52,696 bases of DNA, from NCBI GenBank assembly GCA_038239345.1, contig JBBSEX010000027.1:1-52696 (forward strand), read 5' to 3'. The DNA comes from JBBSEX01 sp038239345 (GTDB lineage: Bacteria; Acidobacteriota; Terriglobia; Bryobacterales; Bryobacteraceae). Both the position numbers and the translations under genes were made by a program. The first letter of the stretch is position 1. Every line of letters begins with the position of its first letter. Below are positions 32,526-41,634 of the stretch, one piece after another. The notes under the pieces were generated by a model, which was not told the origin of the DNA, made no database searches, and saw nothing but the letters and a program-made list of their open reading frames with translations.

Positions 32526-32542
32526 TTTCTCTGTGCGAAATT
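32526..32542 (+). promoter_or_regulatory. Shared 17-bp motif before receptor 2
   Basis: TTTCTCTGTGCGAAATT, the counterpart of the motif at 18060-18076 (15 of 17 bases). It lies just after the regulator gene (stop 32502) and before the second TonB receptor, so it is well placed to be bound by that regulator. Confidence 0.4.
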
Positions 32543-32746
32543 ATACCAGGCTTGTGTTTATCGATACAGCAAGACCTTCGTCATACTTGCTGACGTATCT
32601 TCCCCAACAGGATAGCTCTCTTTAGAAATCTTCGATACAACCCTGTGATTTCATCAAGTGAACCTTGCTGCGGAAGGGGAATTACACTTGCCCAAACGTA
32701 TCTCCTTCTAATACGCTGGACCCGAACTGAAACGAGGGGTCCGATT

Positions 32747-35710
32747 ATGCGAATTATTGTGTTCGTTTTACTAGCGATCGGCAGCGTGTCTTCCTGCCTT
32801 GCCCAGTTGGATAACGCCACCATCCTTGGAACAGTGACCGATGCCTCGGGAGCGATCGTCCCTGGAGCCATCGTAGCCGTCCAGAAACGCGAAACGGGTG
32901 CGACGGTGAACCTGGTCAGCGACGGGAACGGCAACTTCGTCGCCGCCGTTTTGCCCGTGGGAACTTATCGGGTGACTGTCTCCGCCAAGGGCTTCAAAAT
33001 GTATGTGCGCGATACTGTCACATTACGAGTAGCCGATCGAACGCGCGTGGATATCTCCCTGGTGACTGGCGAAATCACGGAGAGAGTCACGGTGACCAGT
33101 GAGGCTCCTATTGTGGAGACTGCCTCGACCACTCTTGGCGGTGTTATCAGTACTCAACAGGTGAACGAGCTGCCCCTCAACGGACGAAGTCTGTCATCGC
33201 TGCTTGGCATCGTGCCTGGAGTGGTGATGCTCGGGACCACACAGCAGCGCAGCATGGGTGGCACCAGTATGAGTAGGCTATGGGAGAGTGGCAGCCGTCT
33301 GTTGGTGGATGGGGGCGATTCAGGCCAGGTGGACTCGGATCTTCCGGATAGCGCATACGCCTCGGCGGCACGCATCACTCGAGCCAGCGTCGATGCGATT
33401 TCGGAGATTCGAATTCAAGAGACATCTTACTCGGCCGAATATGGCCAGTCGATGGGTGGCGTGGTCAATTTCATTACTAAGTCCGGGACCAATCTGTTCC
33501 ATGGAGGTCTATTCGAATACTTCCGCAATGAAAAGCTCGACGCGCGTAATTACTTCAATCCCAGCAGTCAAAGTAAGCCGCCGTTTCGCTTGAATCAATT
33601 TGGCGGAACGTTTGGTGGGCCTATTATCAAGGATCGGCTGTTTTTCTTTATCAACTATGAAGGAGTTCGCCAGCGTCTTGGAATTTTCCAGAATACCTTT
33701 GTCCCCACGCAAGCGTTTCGCGATACTCTACCCGCCGCAGTCAAGGCCGCTGCGAACACACTGCCTCTACCAAACGGGACTGTCTCACCGACTGAGCCGC
33801 GTTTGGCGAGATTCACCGCGGGTTATTCGAATCAACTGAGCGAAGACACGGGAAGCGCCAAGATCGATTACCTGGTTACTTCGAATGACCGGCTGGCAGT
33901 CCGCTACAACGGCAACGGATCGTTTACAAAAACTTATTTCGGGCCGAGCGATGGCCAGTTCCGGCCGGTCCCTGGGCTGCTTCAACTTGGGAAAATAACT
34001 TACACCAAAACAATTTCGCCAACGCTGTTGAACGAGGCCGGATTCGCTTTCAACCGGCTCCACGACGATCCCGCGGCTGGCGGCAACAGCGCTATTCTCA
34101 GTCTTCCGATCGTGGTGGCCTTCGCGGGAATGGCGCCCATCGGCCAGACGCTTTTCGATTTGAAGGTCGCGAATAATTCGTATACGTATCAAGATACTGT
34201 GAGCTGGGTCAAGGGCCGGCAACAGATAAAGTTCGGCGCGCAAATCGTCTTCAATCAAGCCAATAAGGCGATCGGGCCGCAAGGCTACTTGCAATTCCTG
34301 TCCCTCGACGACTTCGCTAAAAATAACCCATTCTTGTATCTAACGGTTGGCCAACCGCGCATGGGAATGCGGAATCGATTCAACCATCTATTCGTCCAGG
34401 ACGATCTCCAGGTAAATTCGAAGCTCACGCTCAATCTGGGCCTTCGTTACCAGTACGATACCGCGCCGACTGAATCCCATGGAAGATTCGCGAATTTCAA
34501 TCCTGTCACTGGTGATGTGGATCCCGCGGGCACTCCGTTGTTCGAAGCGCCGAAGGCTAATTTCGGACCGCGCATCGGCATAGCCTACACGCCTTTTGCC
34601 TCGAAACAGACGGTGTTCCGATTTGGATATGGCATCTTTCACTCGGGCATTAATCCCGCGGCTGCGCAGACCACGCCTGGCAATCTGGTTGGCATCAGCC
34701 AGTCGGCCACATTCGTTTCCCCGGGTCAGGGATTTCCGCTTCTGCCAGTGAGTTTCGGAGGGGTCGGGCGCAATCTCGCGGCCTTCCCAAAGGATTACCA
34801 GGCGCCCTATTCGGAAAACTATAACTTCAATATCCAACAAGGCTTTGGACAAAACTCCGTGCTGCAGGTGGGGTACGTGGGGAACCGGGGTCTGCATGAG
34901 AATCCCAACCAGGAGCTCAACCGGATTAATCCCTTGACGAAGTTGCGGAAGTACCCGCAGTTCGGAACTATCAGCAACTTCTTCAACGGCGCGAATTCCA
35001 ATTACAACAGTCTACAGACCAGCTTCAGAAAGCGGCTGACTCAAGGCCTGACCTTCAATGTCAATTACACGTGGTCGCATAATCTTGATCAGTCCGGTGT
35101 CGTCAACGGTGCCGCCAGCTTACCTCAGGACGACGCGCATTTCAACCTGGAATACGGGAATGCCGATTACGATGTACGACACAATCTGGAGTTCGATTAT
35201 ACGTACCAGATTCCGGGTCTTCCAGTGGTGCCCAAAATCATAGGCGGAGGATGGCAACTGAACGGCATGACGGTGATGCGTTCCGGTCTGCCTTTCAATA
35301 TCACGTGCGGATGCGATCCCACCCGGATCGGCACAGCCACCGGTCGTCCGGACCTGGTGCTGGGAGTTCCTCTACGCCCTGACAATTTTGACCTTCCCGG
35401 AAATCAACTCAACCTGGCAGCCTTCAAGGCCCCGGTCGGTCATTTCGGGAACCTGGGCCGAAACGTCCTTAGCGGACCGTCCGCGTACAACTGGGATTTC
35501 TCCCTGTTCAAGAACTTCAAACTGAACGAACGGAATGCTGTCCAGTTCCGCGCGGAGATGTTCAACTTGTTTAACATTCCCCAATTCTCAAATCCGCAGG
35601 CGGCCATCAGCGCGCCAGCTACTTTTGGAAAGAGTTTGTCGACGATCCCAGCCGTTGGCGGCTTCGGTAGTAACCGCCAAATTCAGTTTGCATTACGGTA
35701 TTCGTTCTAG
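32747..35710 (+). CDS. Oar-like TonB-dependent receptor 2
   Basis: A 987-residue paralogue of receptor 1. Signal peptide MRIIVFVLLAIGSVSSCLAQ, carboxypeptidase-regulatory domain (GTVTDASGAIVPGAIVAVQK), plug segment STQQVNELPLNGRSLSSLLG, and a barrel ending FALRYSF. ATG 32747 is selected by GAGGGG shortly upstream; the frame runs on 5' to 32645 without a credible start. Cysteine-containing loops (NITCGCDPTR here, TVFCGCDSNG in receptor 1) are kept at the same place in the barrel. It is followed 34 bases later on the same strand by monooxygenase D, so receptor and oxidase are probably co-transcribed. Confidence 0.93.
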   Translation: MRIIVFVLLAIGSVSSCLAQLDNATILGTVTDASGAIVPGAIVAVQKRETGATVNLVSDGNGNFVAAVLPVGTYRVTVSAKGFKMYVRDTVTLRVADRTRVDISLVTGEITERVTVTSEAPIVETASTTLGGVISTQQVNELPLNGRSLSSLLGIVPGVVMLGTTQQRSMGGTSMSRLWESGSRLLVDGGDSGQVDSDLPDSAYASAARITRASVDAISEIRIQETSYSAEYGQSMGGVVNFITKSGTNLFHGGLFEYFRNEKLDARNYFNPSSQSKPPFRLNQFGGTFGGPIIKDRLFFFINYEGVRQRLGIFQNTFVPTQAFRDTLPAAVKAAANTLPLPNGTVSPTEPRLARFTAGYSNQLSEDTGSAKIDYLVTSNDRLAVRYNGNGSFTKTYFGPSDGQFRPVPGLLQLGKITYTKTISPTLLNEAGFAFNRLHDDPAAGGNSAILSLPIVVAFAGMAPIGQTLFDLKVANNSYTYQDTVSWVKGRQQIKFGAQIVFNQANKAIGPQGYLQFLSLDDFAKNNPFLYLTVGQPRMGMRNRFNHLFVQDDLQVNSKLTLNLGLRYQYDTAPTESHGRFANFNPVTGDVDPAGTPLFEAPKANFGPRIGIAYTPFASKQTVFRFGYGIFHSGINPAAAQTTPGNLVGISQSATFVSPGQGFPLLPVSFGGVGRNLAAFPKDYQAPYSENYNFNIQQGFGQNSVLQVGYVGNRGLHENPNQELNRINPLTKLRKYPQFGTISNFFNGANSNYNSLQTSFRKRLTQGLTFNVNYTWSHNLDQSGVVNGAASLPQDDAHFNLEYGNADYDVRHNLEFDYTYQIPGLPVVPKIIGGGWQLNGMTVMRSGLPFNITCGCDPTRIGTATGRPDLVLGVPLRPDNFDLPGNQLNLAAFKAPVGHFGNLGRNVLSGPSAYNWDFSLFKNFKLNERNAVQFRAEMFNLFNIPQFSNPQAAISAPATFGKSLSTIPAVGGFGSNRQIQFALRYSF

Positions 35711-35744
35711 GCGTGCGTAGCAGGGATAAGGCCGGAGAGAGACC

Positions 35745-37046
35745 ATGAAGGGAACGTGGATTTTGCTAGGTTGCCTGGTAACGGGTCTGGCGGATGCCGC
35801 CGTTCCGCAGGCGGTTACTTTTTCGAAGGACGTCGCCCCGATTTTTCAGAAGCACTGCCAGGAGTGTCACCGCGCCGGCGAGATTGCACCGATGCCCCTG
35901 ACGACCTATGCTCAAACGCGACCCTGGGCCAAAGCGATTCGCTCCGCTGTTTTGAGCAGGAAGATGCCGCCTTGGTTCGCCGATCCGCACTATGGTCACT
36001 TCTCAAACGATATCTCTCTATCGCAAAAAGAGATCGACACATTAGTAGCTTGGGTCGATAACGGAGCTTCGGAGGGCGACGCTCGCGATCTTCCCAAACC
36101 TGTGACTTTTCAGGAAGGCTGGACCATCGGAAAACCGGATGTGATCGTGCAATTGCCAAAAGAATTGCCGGTACCGGCCCAAGGCACACTGGATATCTTG
36201 TACGTCGTCGTGCCGGGTAACTTTAAAGAAGACCGCTGGATTCAAGCAGCCGAGGTGCGCCCAGGAAACCGCTCGCTGGTGCATCACGTGAATACCATTC
36301 TTCGAACGCCTGATCAGAAGACCATGCGGAATATCGAACCTGGAGTTCCGTATGTGCCTCCGAAGCGTAGCGCGGTCACTCCGCCTCCGGATGGGGCGCA
36401 GCCGGATAGCGAATTCTTTGTAGGTTACGTTCCCGGCGCATTGGGGCAAATTTGGCCGGCTGGCGAAGCGAAATTCGTTCCGGCTGGTTCCGACTTCATA
36501 TTTCAGATTCACTACTCGACCAACGGAACAGCGGGGACGGACCGAACCAGGCTCGGACTCATTTTCGCTAAGGAACCGCCCCGGCAACGCGTACTGTCAG
36601 CGGTGGCGAAGAGCTGGAGTTTCGTAATTCCGCCGGGCGCGCCAGATTACAAGGTCAATTCAATGGTTGAATTTGCTTCGGATGTGACTCTGGTCAGCCT
36701 GCAACCTCACATGCACTACCGGGGCCGGGACTATGAGTACAAGGCGGTGTATCCAACGGGTGAGACCGAAATACTGTTGAAGGTGCCGCACTACGATTTC
36801 AACTGGCAGATCACTTACTTCCTTGAGAAGCCGAAGTTGCTGACTCGCGGCACTCGCATTGAGTGCACGGCCCACTACGACAACTCCGCGAACAACGCCC
36901 ATAATCCCGACCCCAACGCTACCGTCAGGTACGGTGAGCAGAGTTGGGACGAGATGATGAGTGGCTGGATGGAAATTGCTTTCGATCCTGCCAAGAATGC
37001 AAAGAGCTTGTTTGTGGTGAAGCCTGTCGAAACTCGCGGAGAGTAA
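35745..37046 (+). CDS. Cytochrome c-copper monooxygenase fusion D
   Basis: A 433-residue member of the same family as A, B and C: signal peptide to about residue 19, heme site CQECH (C38, C41, H42), KMPPWFADP, CuH ligands LVHHVNTI and QIHYSTNG, CuM ligands QPHMHYRGRD and WDEMMSG. GGAGAGAGACC before ATG 35745 is a good ribosome site. It forms an operon with receptor 2 and once with the glycosidase-like gene that follows, now broken. All predicted metal ligands are kept, so it should be active. Confidence 0.88.
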   Translation: MKGTWILLGCLVTGLADAAVPQAVTFSKDVAPIFQKHCQECHRAGEIAPMPLTTYAQTRPWAKAIRSAVLSRKMPPWFADPHYGHFSNDISLSQKEIDTLVAWVDNGASEGDARDLPKPVTFQEGWTIGKPDVIVQLPKELPVPAQGTLDILYVVVPGNFKEDRWIQAAEVRPGNRSLVHHVNTILRTPDQKTMRNIEPGVPYVPPKRSAVTPPPDGAQPDSEFFVGYVPGALGQIWPAGEAKFVPAGSDFIFQIHYSTNGTAGTDRTRLGLIFAKEPPRQRVLSAVAKSWSFVIPPGAPDYKVNSMVEFASDVTLVSLQPHMHYRGRDYEYKAVYPTGETEILLKVPHYDFNWQITYFLEKPKLLTRGTRIECTAHYDNSANNAHNPDPNATVRYGEQSWDEMMSGWMEIAFDPAKNAKSLFVVKPVETRGE

Positions 37047-37047
37047 T

Positions 37048-38374
37048 CTGCGAACTGTTTACCTGCTGGTTCTAGCGTCCCTTTCGCTGGCTGCAGGCGC
37101 GGCTGAGTTTGGACGCACCATTCTACGGAAGGTCATTGAAGATCGCGGACTGCAAGACCTGCACATTCAGGAAGACATCGAACCCGGGGTGCCGGAGTCG
37201 TACAAAATCTCCGCTGGCAAGATCGCCGGCGCCGATGCGCGCGGCTTAATGTATGGCCTGATTGCGGCTGCCCAGCAGATTCGATCCGAAGGTAAGCTTA
37301 CGCCCGCTCAGGATTCGCCTCGCACGCCTATTCGTGGTATTCGGTACTTCATCCATAACGCCGATCTCGAATCGAGGGCGACTGGTATTATTCGCACGAT
37401 TATTGGGATGAGTACCTATCGATGCTGGCTCAAAACCGATTCAATCGGTTCAATCTAGTCTTCGCGCACCAGACTGATTATCTTGCTCCGCCTTACCCCT
37501 TGTGGCTCAAGCTTCCGAAATTTCCTGACGTACGCGCCCGTAATCTCAGACCGGCTCAGCGTCAAAAGAATTTGGAAATGCTCCAGTATATTTCTCAGGC
37601 AGCCGCCGATCGCGGGATCGATTTCACCCTGGGAGTTCGGGAGCACGGTTCGTGGCGCTACCCCAATTCGCGAATGATACTGATGACGAATGGCCTGACC
37701 CCGGAGAACATCGGCCCTTACAGCTATGCGGCTTTGAAGAAGATTCTGCAAGTGTGTCCGAACATTACGAGTGTGCAAATGCGCACCAATAATGAATCGG
37801 GCATTCCTGCTGATCGACAGGTGGATTTCTTCAAGAATTATGTCTTCCGGGCTATTCACGATGCCGGCCGCCCGGTGCTGCTCGATCTGCGCGGATGGCT
37901 GGTGGCGGGTGGAATGGTGAAGGCTGCGCAAGAGGTCGGTATACCTGTGCGCCTGTCTACGAAATACTGGGCCGAGGACTTGGGACGACCGTATCAGCCC
38001 GCCGAGACGTATCCGAATTACAGCTATCTTAATTTTCTCGAGAAACCCCGCTCCTACGGTCTCTATTGGGAGTTGTGGGGGCTTGGATCAAATCGGCTTC
38101 TGCTTTGGGGCAACCGCGATTACGTTCGACGCGCCGTTTCCACATTCAACCTCGGCGGCGCGGAAGGGTTTTAAATTGATCCACGGCTGGCACAGAAGGG
38201 GTTTGGGAATCGGCCCGGCGTTTGGGGCATTTTCACTGACGCTGCGAAGAGTCGTGTTTTTTGGAAATGGGAATTTCAGCGTTACTGGATGTTTTACCGG
38301 CTGTGGGGACTACTTAACTACGATCCCAACACGCCGGAACGCGCCTGCATGGATAATTTGCGGCAGCGCCTCGA
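37048..38374 (+). pseudogene. Decayed copy of the large glycosidase-like gene
   Basis: This is a degenerate paralogue of the intact protein at 43243-46035. It begins with a signal-peptide-like run (VYLLVLASLSLAAGAA) but has no ATG/GTG in frame after a TGA at 37018. It continues through ADARGLMYGLIAAAQQIRSE, shifts frame near 37378, carries on as RFNRFNLVFAHQTDYLAPPY to FNLGGAEGF, and meets a TAA at 38172 where the intact copy has GAA. Similar sequence (FWKWEFQRYWMFYRLWG) runs on to about 38374, where it breaks off into transporter sequence. About half of the original length is lost. Confidence 0.88.
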
Positions 38375-38848
38375 TATTCTTTCATTCGGATTTGCGCTGG
38401 GGCTATTGATTGGCCGTGTCATCGTATGTCGTATCCTCGTGAACGTGGCGGCGTCAACAGTTACGCTCTGGGCCGCTGGCGCGATGGCGGCGGCTACTTT
38501 CTTAATGTTCAGAACGAATGTGTCAGAACGAATGACCCGGCTTTGGCAGGCATTATAGTATTCTGTGTTGGAATTGCAATGGTGCCGGTGTTCCCAACCA
38601 GGCATGCCATGGTTGCCGATGCGTCTCTTAAGAGCACTACGGCAATGGGCGTTGTCATTACGTTCGGCTTTATTGGTCTTGCACTCAGTTCCCCCTTGTT
38701 TGGCGCGATCGCGGGAGGCGATCCGACAGCTCTGAAAACCGGACTCCTAGTGCTTCCTGTCGCCAGCCTGATCATGATCCTGGTAAATCTCGCGTTACGA
38801 CCGCTGCTGGCCCGGGCACACGAACGGCGCGAGCTGGTCGAATCGTGA
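38375..38848 (+). pseudogene. MFS transporter C-terminal remnant
   Basis: Joined directly to the broken glycosidase. The first frame gives membrane-type sequence FGFALGLLIGRVIVCRILVN and then frame-shifts near 38520 into a segment ending VNLALRPLLARAHERRELVE with several hydrophobic helices (IIVFCVGIAMVPVFP; GLALSSPLFGAIAGG). This is the C-terminal half of a major facilitator transporter. The frameshift coincides with a 14-base tandem duplication: TCAGAACGAATG at 38509-38520 and again at 38523-38534. Confidence 0.75.
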
Positions 38849-39279
38849 TGCTGGTAGGACACCTCTCACTCGTCGTCGCCGCGCTCTTCTCCGGCGCTGC
38901 TATCTACATCAATTTTGCAGAACAACCCGCGAGGCTGAAATTGGACGATCAAGCGTTGATTGCGCAGTGGAAGCCTTCCTACCAGCGCGGCTTCATGATG
39001 CAAGCGCCTCTGGCCGTAATTGGATGCCTTCTCGGTATCGCCGCCTGGTGGATCACAAGGCGGCTGGCATTCGTAATCGGAGGGTTTCTAATGATCGCCA
39101 AACTTGCCCTGGACCGTGTTTGCCGTCATGCCGATTAACAGAATTCTTATGCAGACGGAACTGGCGGCGGCCGGTCCAACATCCCGTGCATTGATCACCC
39201 AATGGAATCGTCTTCACGCGGTCGGTCGGGACTTGGCGTGTTGGCGACGATCGCCTTTCTAATCGCGCTTGCGCAATAA
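38848..39279 (+). pseudogene. Frameshifted DUF1772-like membrane protein
   Basis: Begins MLVGHLSLVVAALFSGAAIY, continues EQPARLKLDDQALIAQWKPS and AVIGCLLGIAAWW, then shifts frame near 39103 into NLPWTVFAVMPINRILMQTE and RALITQWNRLHAV, and again near 39222 to end VLATIAFLIALAQ at 39279. The pieces together match a DUF1772-type four-helix membrane protein (group near anthrone oxygenase-like proteins). Two single-base-type shifts break it. It overlaps the stop of the transporter remnant. Confidence 0.75.
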
Positions 39280-39328
39280 CTACTGACACGGTTCACTGAA
39301 TCTGCTGGAATGGTTTCTTGAGAGGAAC

Positions 39329-39582
39329 ATGATGGACACAAACCTCGACCGGATGACAGGGAAAGACCTTGTCGCTGAAATCAAGAAATTGCGGCACGGC
39401 ATCCGCCACGCGACAGTAGCGGGCATGAACTTTGTTGGCACCATCCTTCCCTTTGGGGTCTGTTGCCAGAAAAGACAGATCCGATTCCGATAGTACCGGA
39501 ATGGCCAGAGTTCATACAGGGGTGCGTGAGGTACCGGCAGTCGCTCGATGAGCAAGCGCCGCACGCTCCGTGGACGGGATGA
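39329..39582 (+). pseudogene. Frameshifted small conserved protein
   Basis: MMDTNLDRMTGKDLVAEIKK (with LRHGIRHA after it) is read first; a shift near 39415 then gives GHELCWHHPSLWGLLPEKTD and PEWPEFIQGCVRYRQSLDEQ to the TGA at 39582. The combined protein of about 84 residues is a small family with the G-H-x-L-C-W-x-x-P core that I know from many genomes as uncharacterised. A single indel breaks it here. The rest of the 39280-39617 stretch holds nothing else. Confidence 0.65.
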
Positions 39583-39617
39583 AACGATCTTGATGAATCC
39601 TCGCCGTCCGGCTTGCA

Positions 39618-40616
39618 TTACTCGGCGCCGGGTACTGTGAACTTCTTATGTAGTTCGGCCGCGTTCGAAGGAGTCACCATCATGGATTCTATGGTGTATT
39701 CTTTGTCCGGGCGAAAACCTGGCTCGCGGAGGATGCGATTACCAATCTCAACCGCTTTATCGACGCAGAGCGGATACACGAATGTCGCAGCCAGCACACC
39801 GTCCATCACCTTCTTGATCCCGCCCGCGGATCCGCCCAGTCCGTCCACGCCGACAAATGCAATTTCCTTATCGCGCCCCAGTTCTTTCGCTGCGAGATAT
39901 GCCCCGATTGCCATCGGATCGTTGTGCCCGTAGGTGACCTCGATCTTGGGTTGCGCCCGTAGCACTTCAGTCATGCGGTCTTTCGCTTTGGCTTGAATCC
40001 AGTCCGCCACCGGATCCGCAACCACTCGGATTCCGGGATATTTCGCGAAAACGGCATGTGCCCCCGCAGCCCTATTTATTTCTCCCTCTACCCCGAGCAG
40101 GCCGCGCATTTCAACAATGTTTCCGAGCGGCTTGCCATTTTTTTGGGTGAGGTAATCCACGATGAACTGACCGGCCATCCGGCCGATCGCCACATTGTCG
40201 CTGTGTACGTATGCAGTGTAGTTCGGCTGCAGGATATCGCGCTCCAGGCACAGCGTCGGGATTTTGGCTTCCATGGCTTGTCCCATGACTGCTGTGAGTG
40301 CGGCACGCTCGTTCGGCGCAACGATGAGCAGATCCGGCTTTTGGCGAATGAATGTTTCCACCTGCGCGATTTGCTTGCTGTTGTCCTGCTGGGCGTCGGA
40401 GATCACCAGCTTGACATCAGGGTATTCGGAAAAGAGCTTGGTCATGAGCGCGTTCTGGGCCGCACGGTAAGGCTCGGCGTTGTTGCACTGGCTGAACGCG
40501 ACGAAGTATTGTTTTGTTTCTTTGCCTTGGTTCGATCCGTGTGAGCCGCATGAACAGCAAAGCGATGCAGTCACAACCGCACCAAATATGAACTCGAGTC
40601 TTGAAGTCATTCGCAT
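39618..40616 (-). CDS. Sugar ABC transporter substrate-binding lipoprotein
   Basis: A 332-residue RbsB-like periplasmic-binding protein. A signal peptide with a Cys-rich lipobox-like end (VVTASLCCSCGS) suggests a lipoprotein. The two-lobe sugar-binding fold shows in YFVAFSQCNNAEPYRAAQNA, FIRQKPDLLIVAPNERAALT, TAYVHSDNVAIGRMAGQFIV and VTYGHNDPMAIGAYLAAKEL. It should capture a monosaccharide or derivative for the permease and ATPase encoded just upstream on the same strand (gap 4 bases). Order on the - strand is ATPase, permease, binding protein. Confidence 0.9.
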   Translation of the reverse strand: MRMTSRLEFIFGAVVTASLCCSCGSHGSNQGKETKQYFVAFSQCNNAEPYRAAQNALMTKLFSEYPDVKLVISDAQQDNSKQIAQVETFIRQKPDLLIVAPNERAALTAVMGQAMEAKIPTLCLERDILQPNYTAYVHSDNVAIGRMAGQFIVDYLTQKNGKPLGNIVEMRGLLGVEGEINRAAGAHAVFAKYPGIRVVADPVADWIQAKAKDRMTEVLRAQPKIEVTYGHNDPMAIGAYLAAKELGRDKEIAFVGVDGLGGSAGGIKKVMDGVLAATFVYPLCVDKAVEIGNRILREPGFRPDKEYTIESMMVTPSNAAELHKKFTVPGAE

Positions 40617-40620
40617 TGCA

Positions 40621-41634
40621 TCAATCCTTTTTTCGCTGTACGGCCACGGCCAGAATGATAATCGCCGCCTTGATCATCATCTCCACATTGCTGTCCACAT
40701 TTTTCAGCCGCAGCATGTTGGTGAGCACGCCGATGATCAAGGTCCCGATGATGGTTCCCGAAATTGACCCCTTCCCGCCCGACAGCCGCGTACCTCCGAT
40801 CGCGACGGCGGCAATGGCATCCAGTTCGTAAGCGACGCCCGCGTTTGGATTGCCCTGATGATTCTCCGCCGCATACAGGACGCCCGCGAATCCCGACAGC
40901 AGTCCCGAGAGCGAATACACGATCGTCTTCACGCGGCGGATCGGAAGACCCGCATAGCGCGCGGCGGTCTCGTTGTCGCCGATGGCACGAACGTGCCGGC
41001 CAAACACGGTCCAGCCCAGCAGAATCCAGAAGATCGCCGACAGCCCCGCGAAGGACCCAATCACCAACGCCTTCTGCCGAAAAATCGAGGCAAATCCGGC
41101 TGCAACATCCTGGCCGAATCCAATATCGATATTGGCGTTGGATGTAATCCATTTGGCGAGCCCGCGAATTCCGATCATGGAGGCCAGCGTGACGATGAAT
41201 GGCTGAATTTTGAGCGACGCTATCGCCGCTCCGTTGATTGCTCCAACGATTCCGGCAGCGGCTGTTGCACACGCGATGGCATAAACAATGTGGAGCCCGT
41301 CGTTCGAACCGTGCCACGCGCGAGTAAGGCCCATCGCCGCCAGCGCCGTCGAAAGGGCCAGAATACTGCCCACGCTCAAGTCGATACCGCCCGTCAGGAT
41401 TACAAAGGTCATGGCGAGCGAAACGATTCCGATGACTGAAACCTGCCGCAGAATATCCGTCAGGTTCCCGATTTGGAGAAAGATCCGGGATCCATCGACA
41501 GCGGTGGGACTGATGATAACAGCAAGCAGAACGATACCCGCCAGAGCTATCAGGCTTTTCGAATCGCCGAGCCACGCGCCCGAAATGATCCCCTGGCGGT
41601 CCCGCGCGCCAAGAATGTTGCCGACGGATATCAT
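40621..41634 (-). CDS. Ribose-type ABC transporter permease
   Basis: A 337-residue RbsC-like inner-membrane permease with about eight to ten hydrophobic segments. The family regions SLAMTFVILTGGIDLSVGSI and GRHVRAIGDNETAARYAGLP are clear, the latter being the coupling loop that contacts the ATPase; AIGGTRLSGGKGSISGTIIG follows near the C-terminus. Its start overlaps the ATPase stop (ATGA at 41631-41634). The long antisense frame across it is only a mirror of its codon pattern. Confidence 0.93.
   Translation of the reverse strand: MISVGNILGARDRQGIISGAWLGDSKSLIALAGIVLLAVIISPTAVDGSRIFLQIGNLTDILRQVSVIGIVSLAMTFVILTGGIDLSVGSILALSTALAAMGLTRAWHGSNDGLHIVYAIACATAAAGIVGAINGAAIASLKIQPFIVTLASMIGIRGLAKWITSNANIDIGFGQDVAAGFASIFRQKALVIGSFAGLSAIFWILLGWTVFGRHVRAIGDNETAARYAGLPIRRVKTIVYSLSGLLSGFAGVLYAAENHQGNPNAGVAYELDAIAAVAIGGTRLSGGKGSISGTIIGTLIIGVLTNMLRLKNVDSNVEMMIKAAIIILAVAVQRKKD

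Noticed and set aside
40607..41575. 322-residue open frame antisense to the permease
   Set aside because: It mirrors the codon pattern of the RbsC-like gene and has no family features; the permease frame on the same strand, shifted by one, is clearly real.
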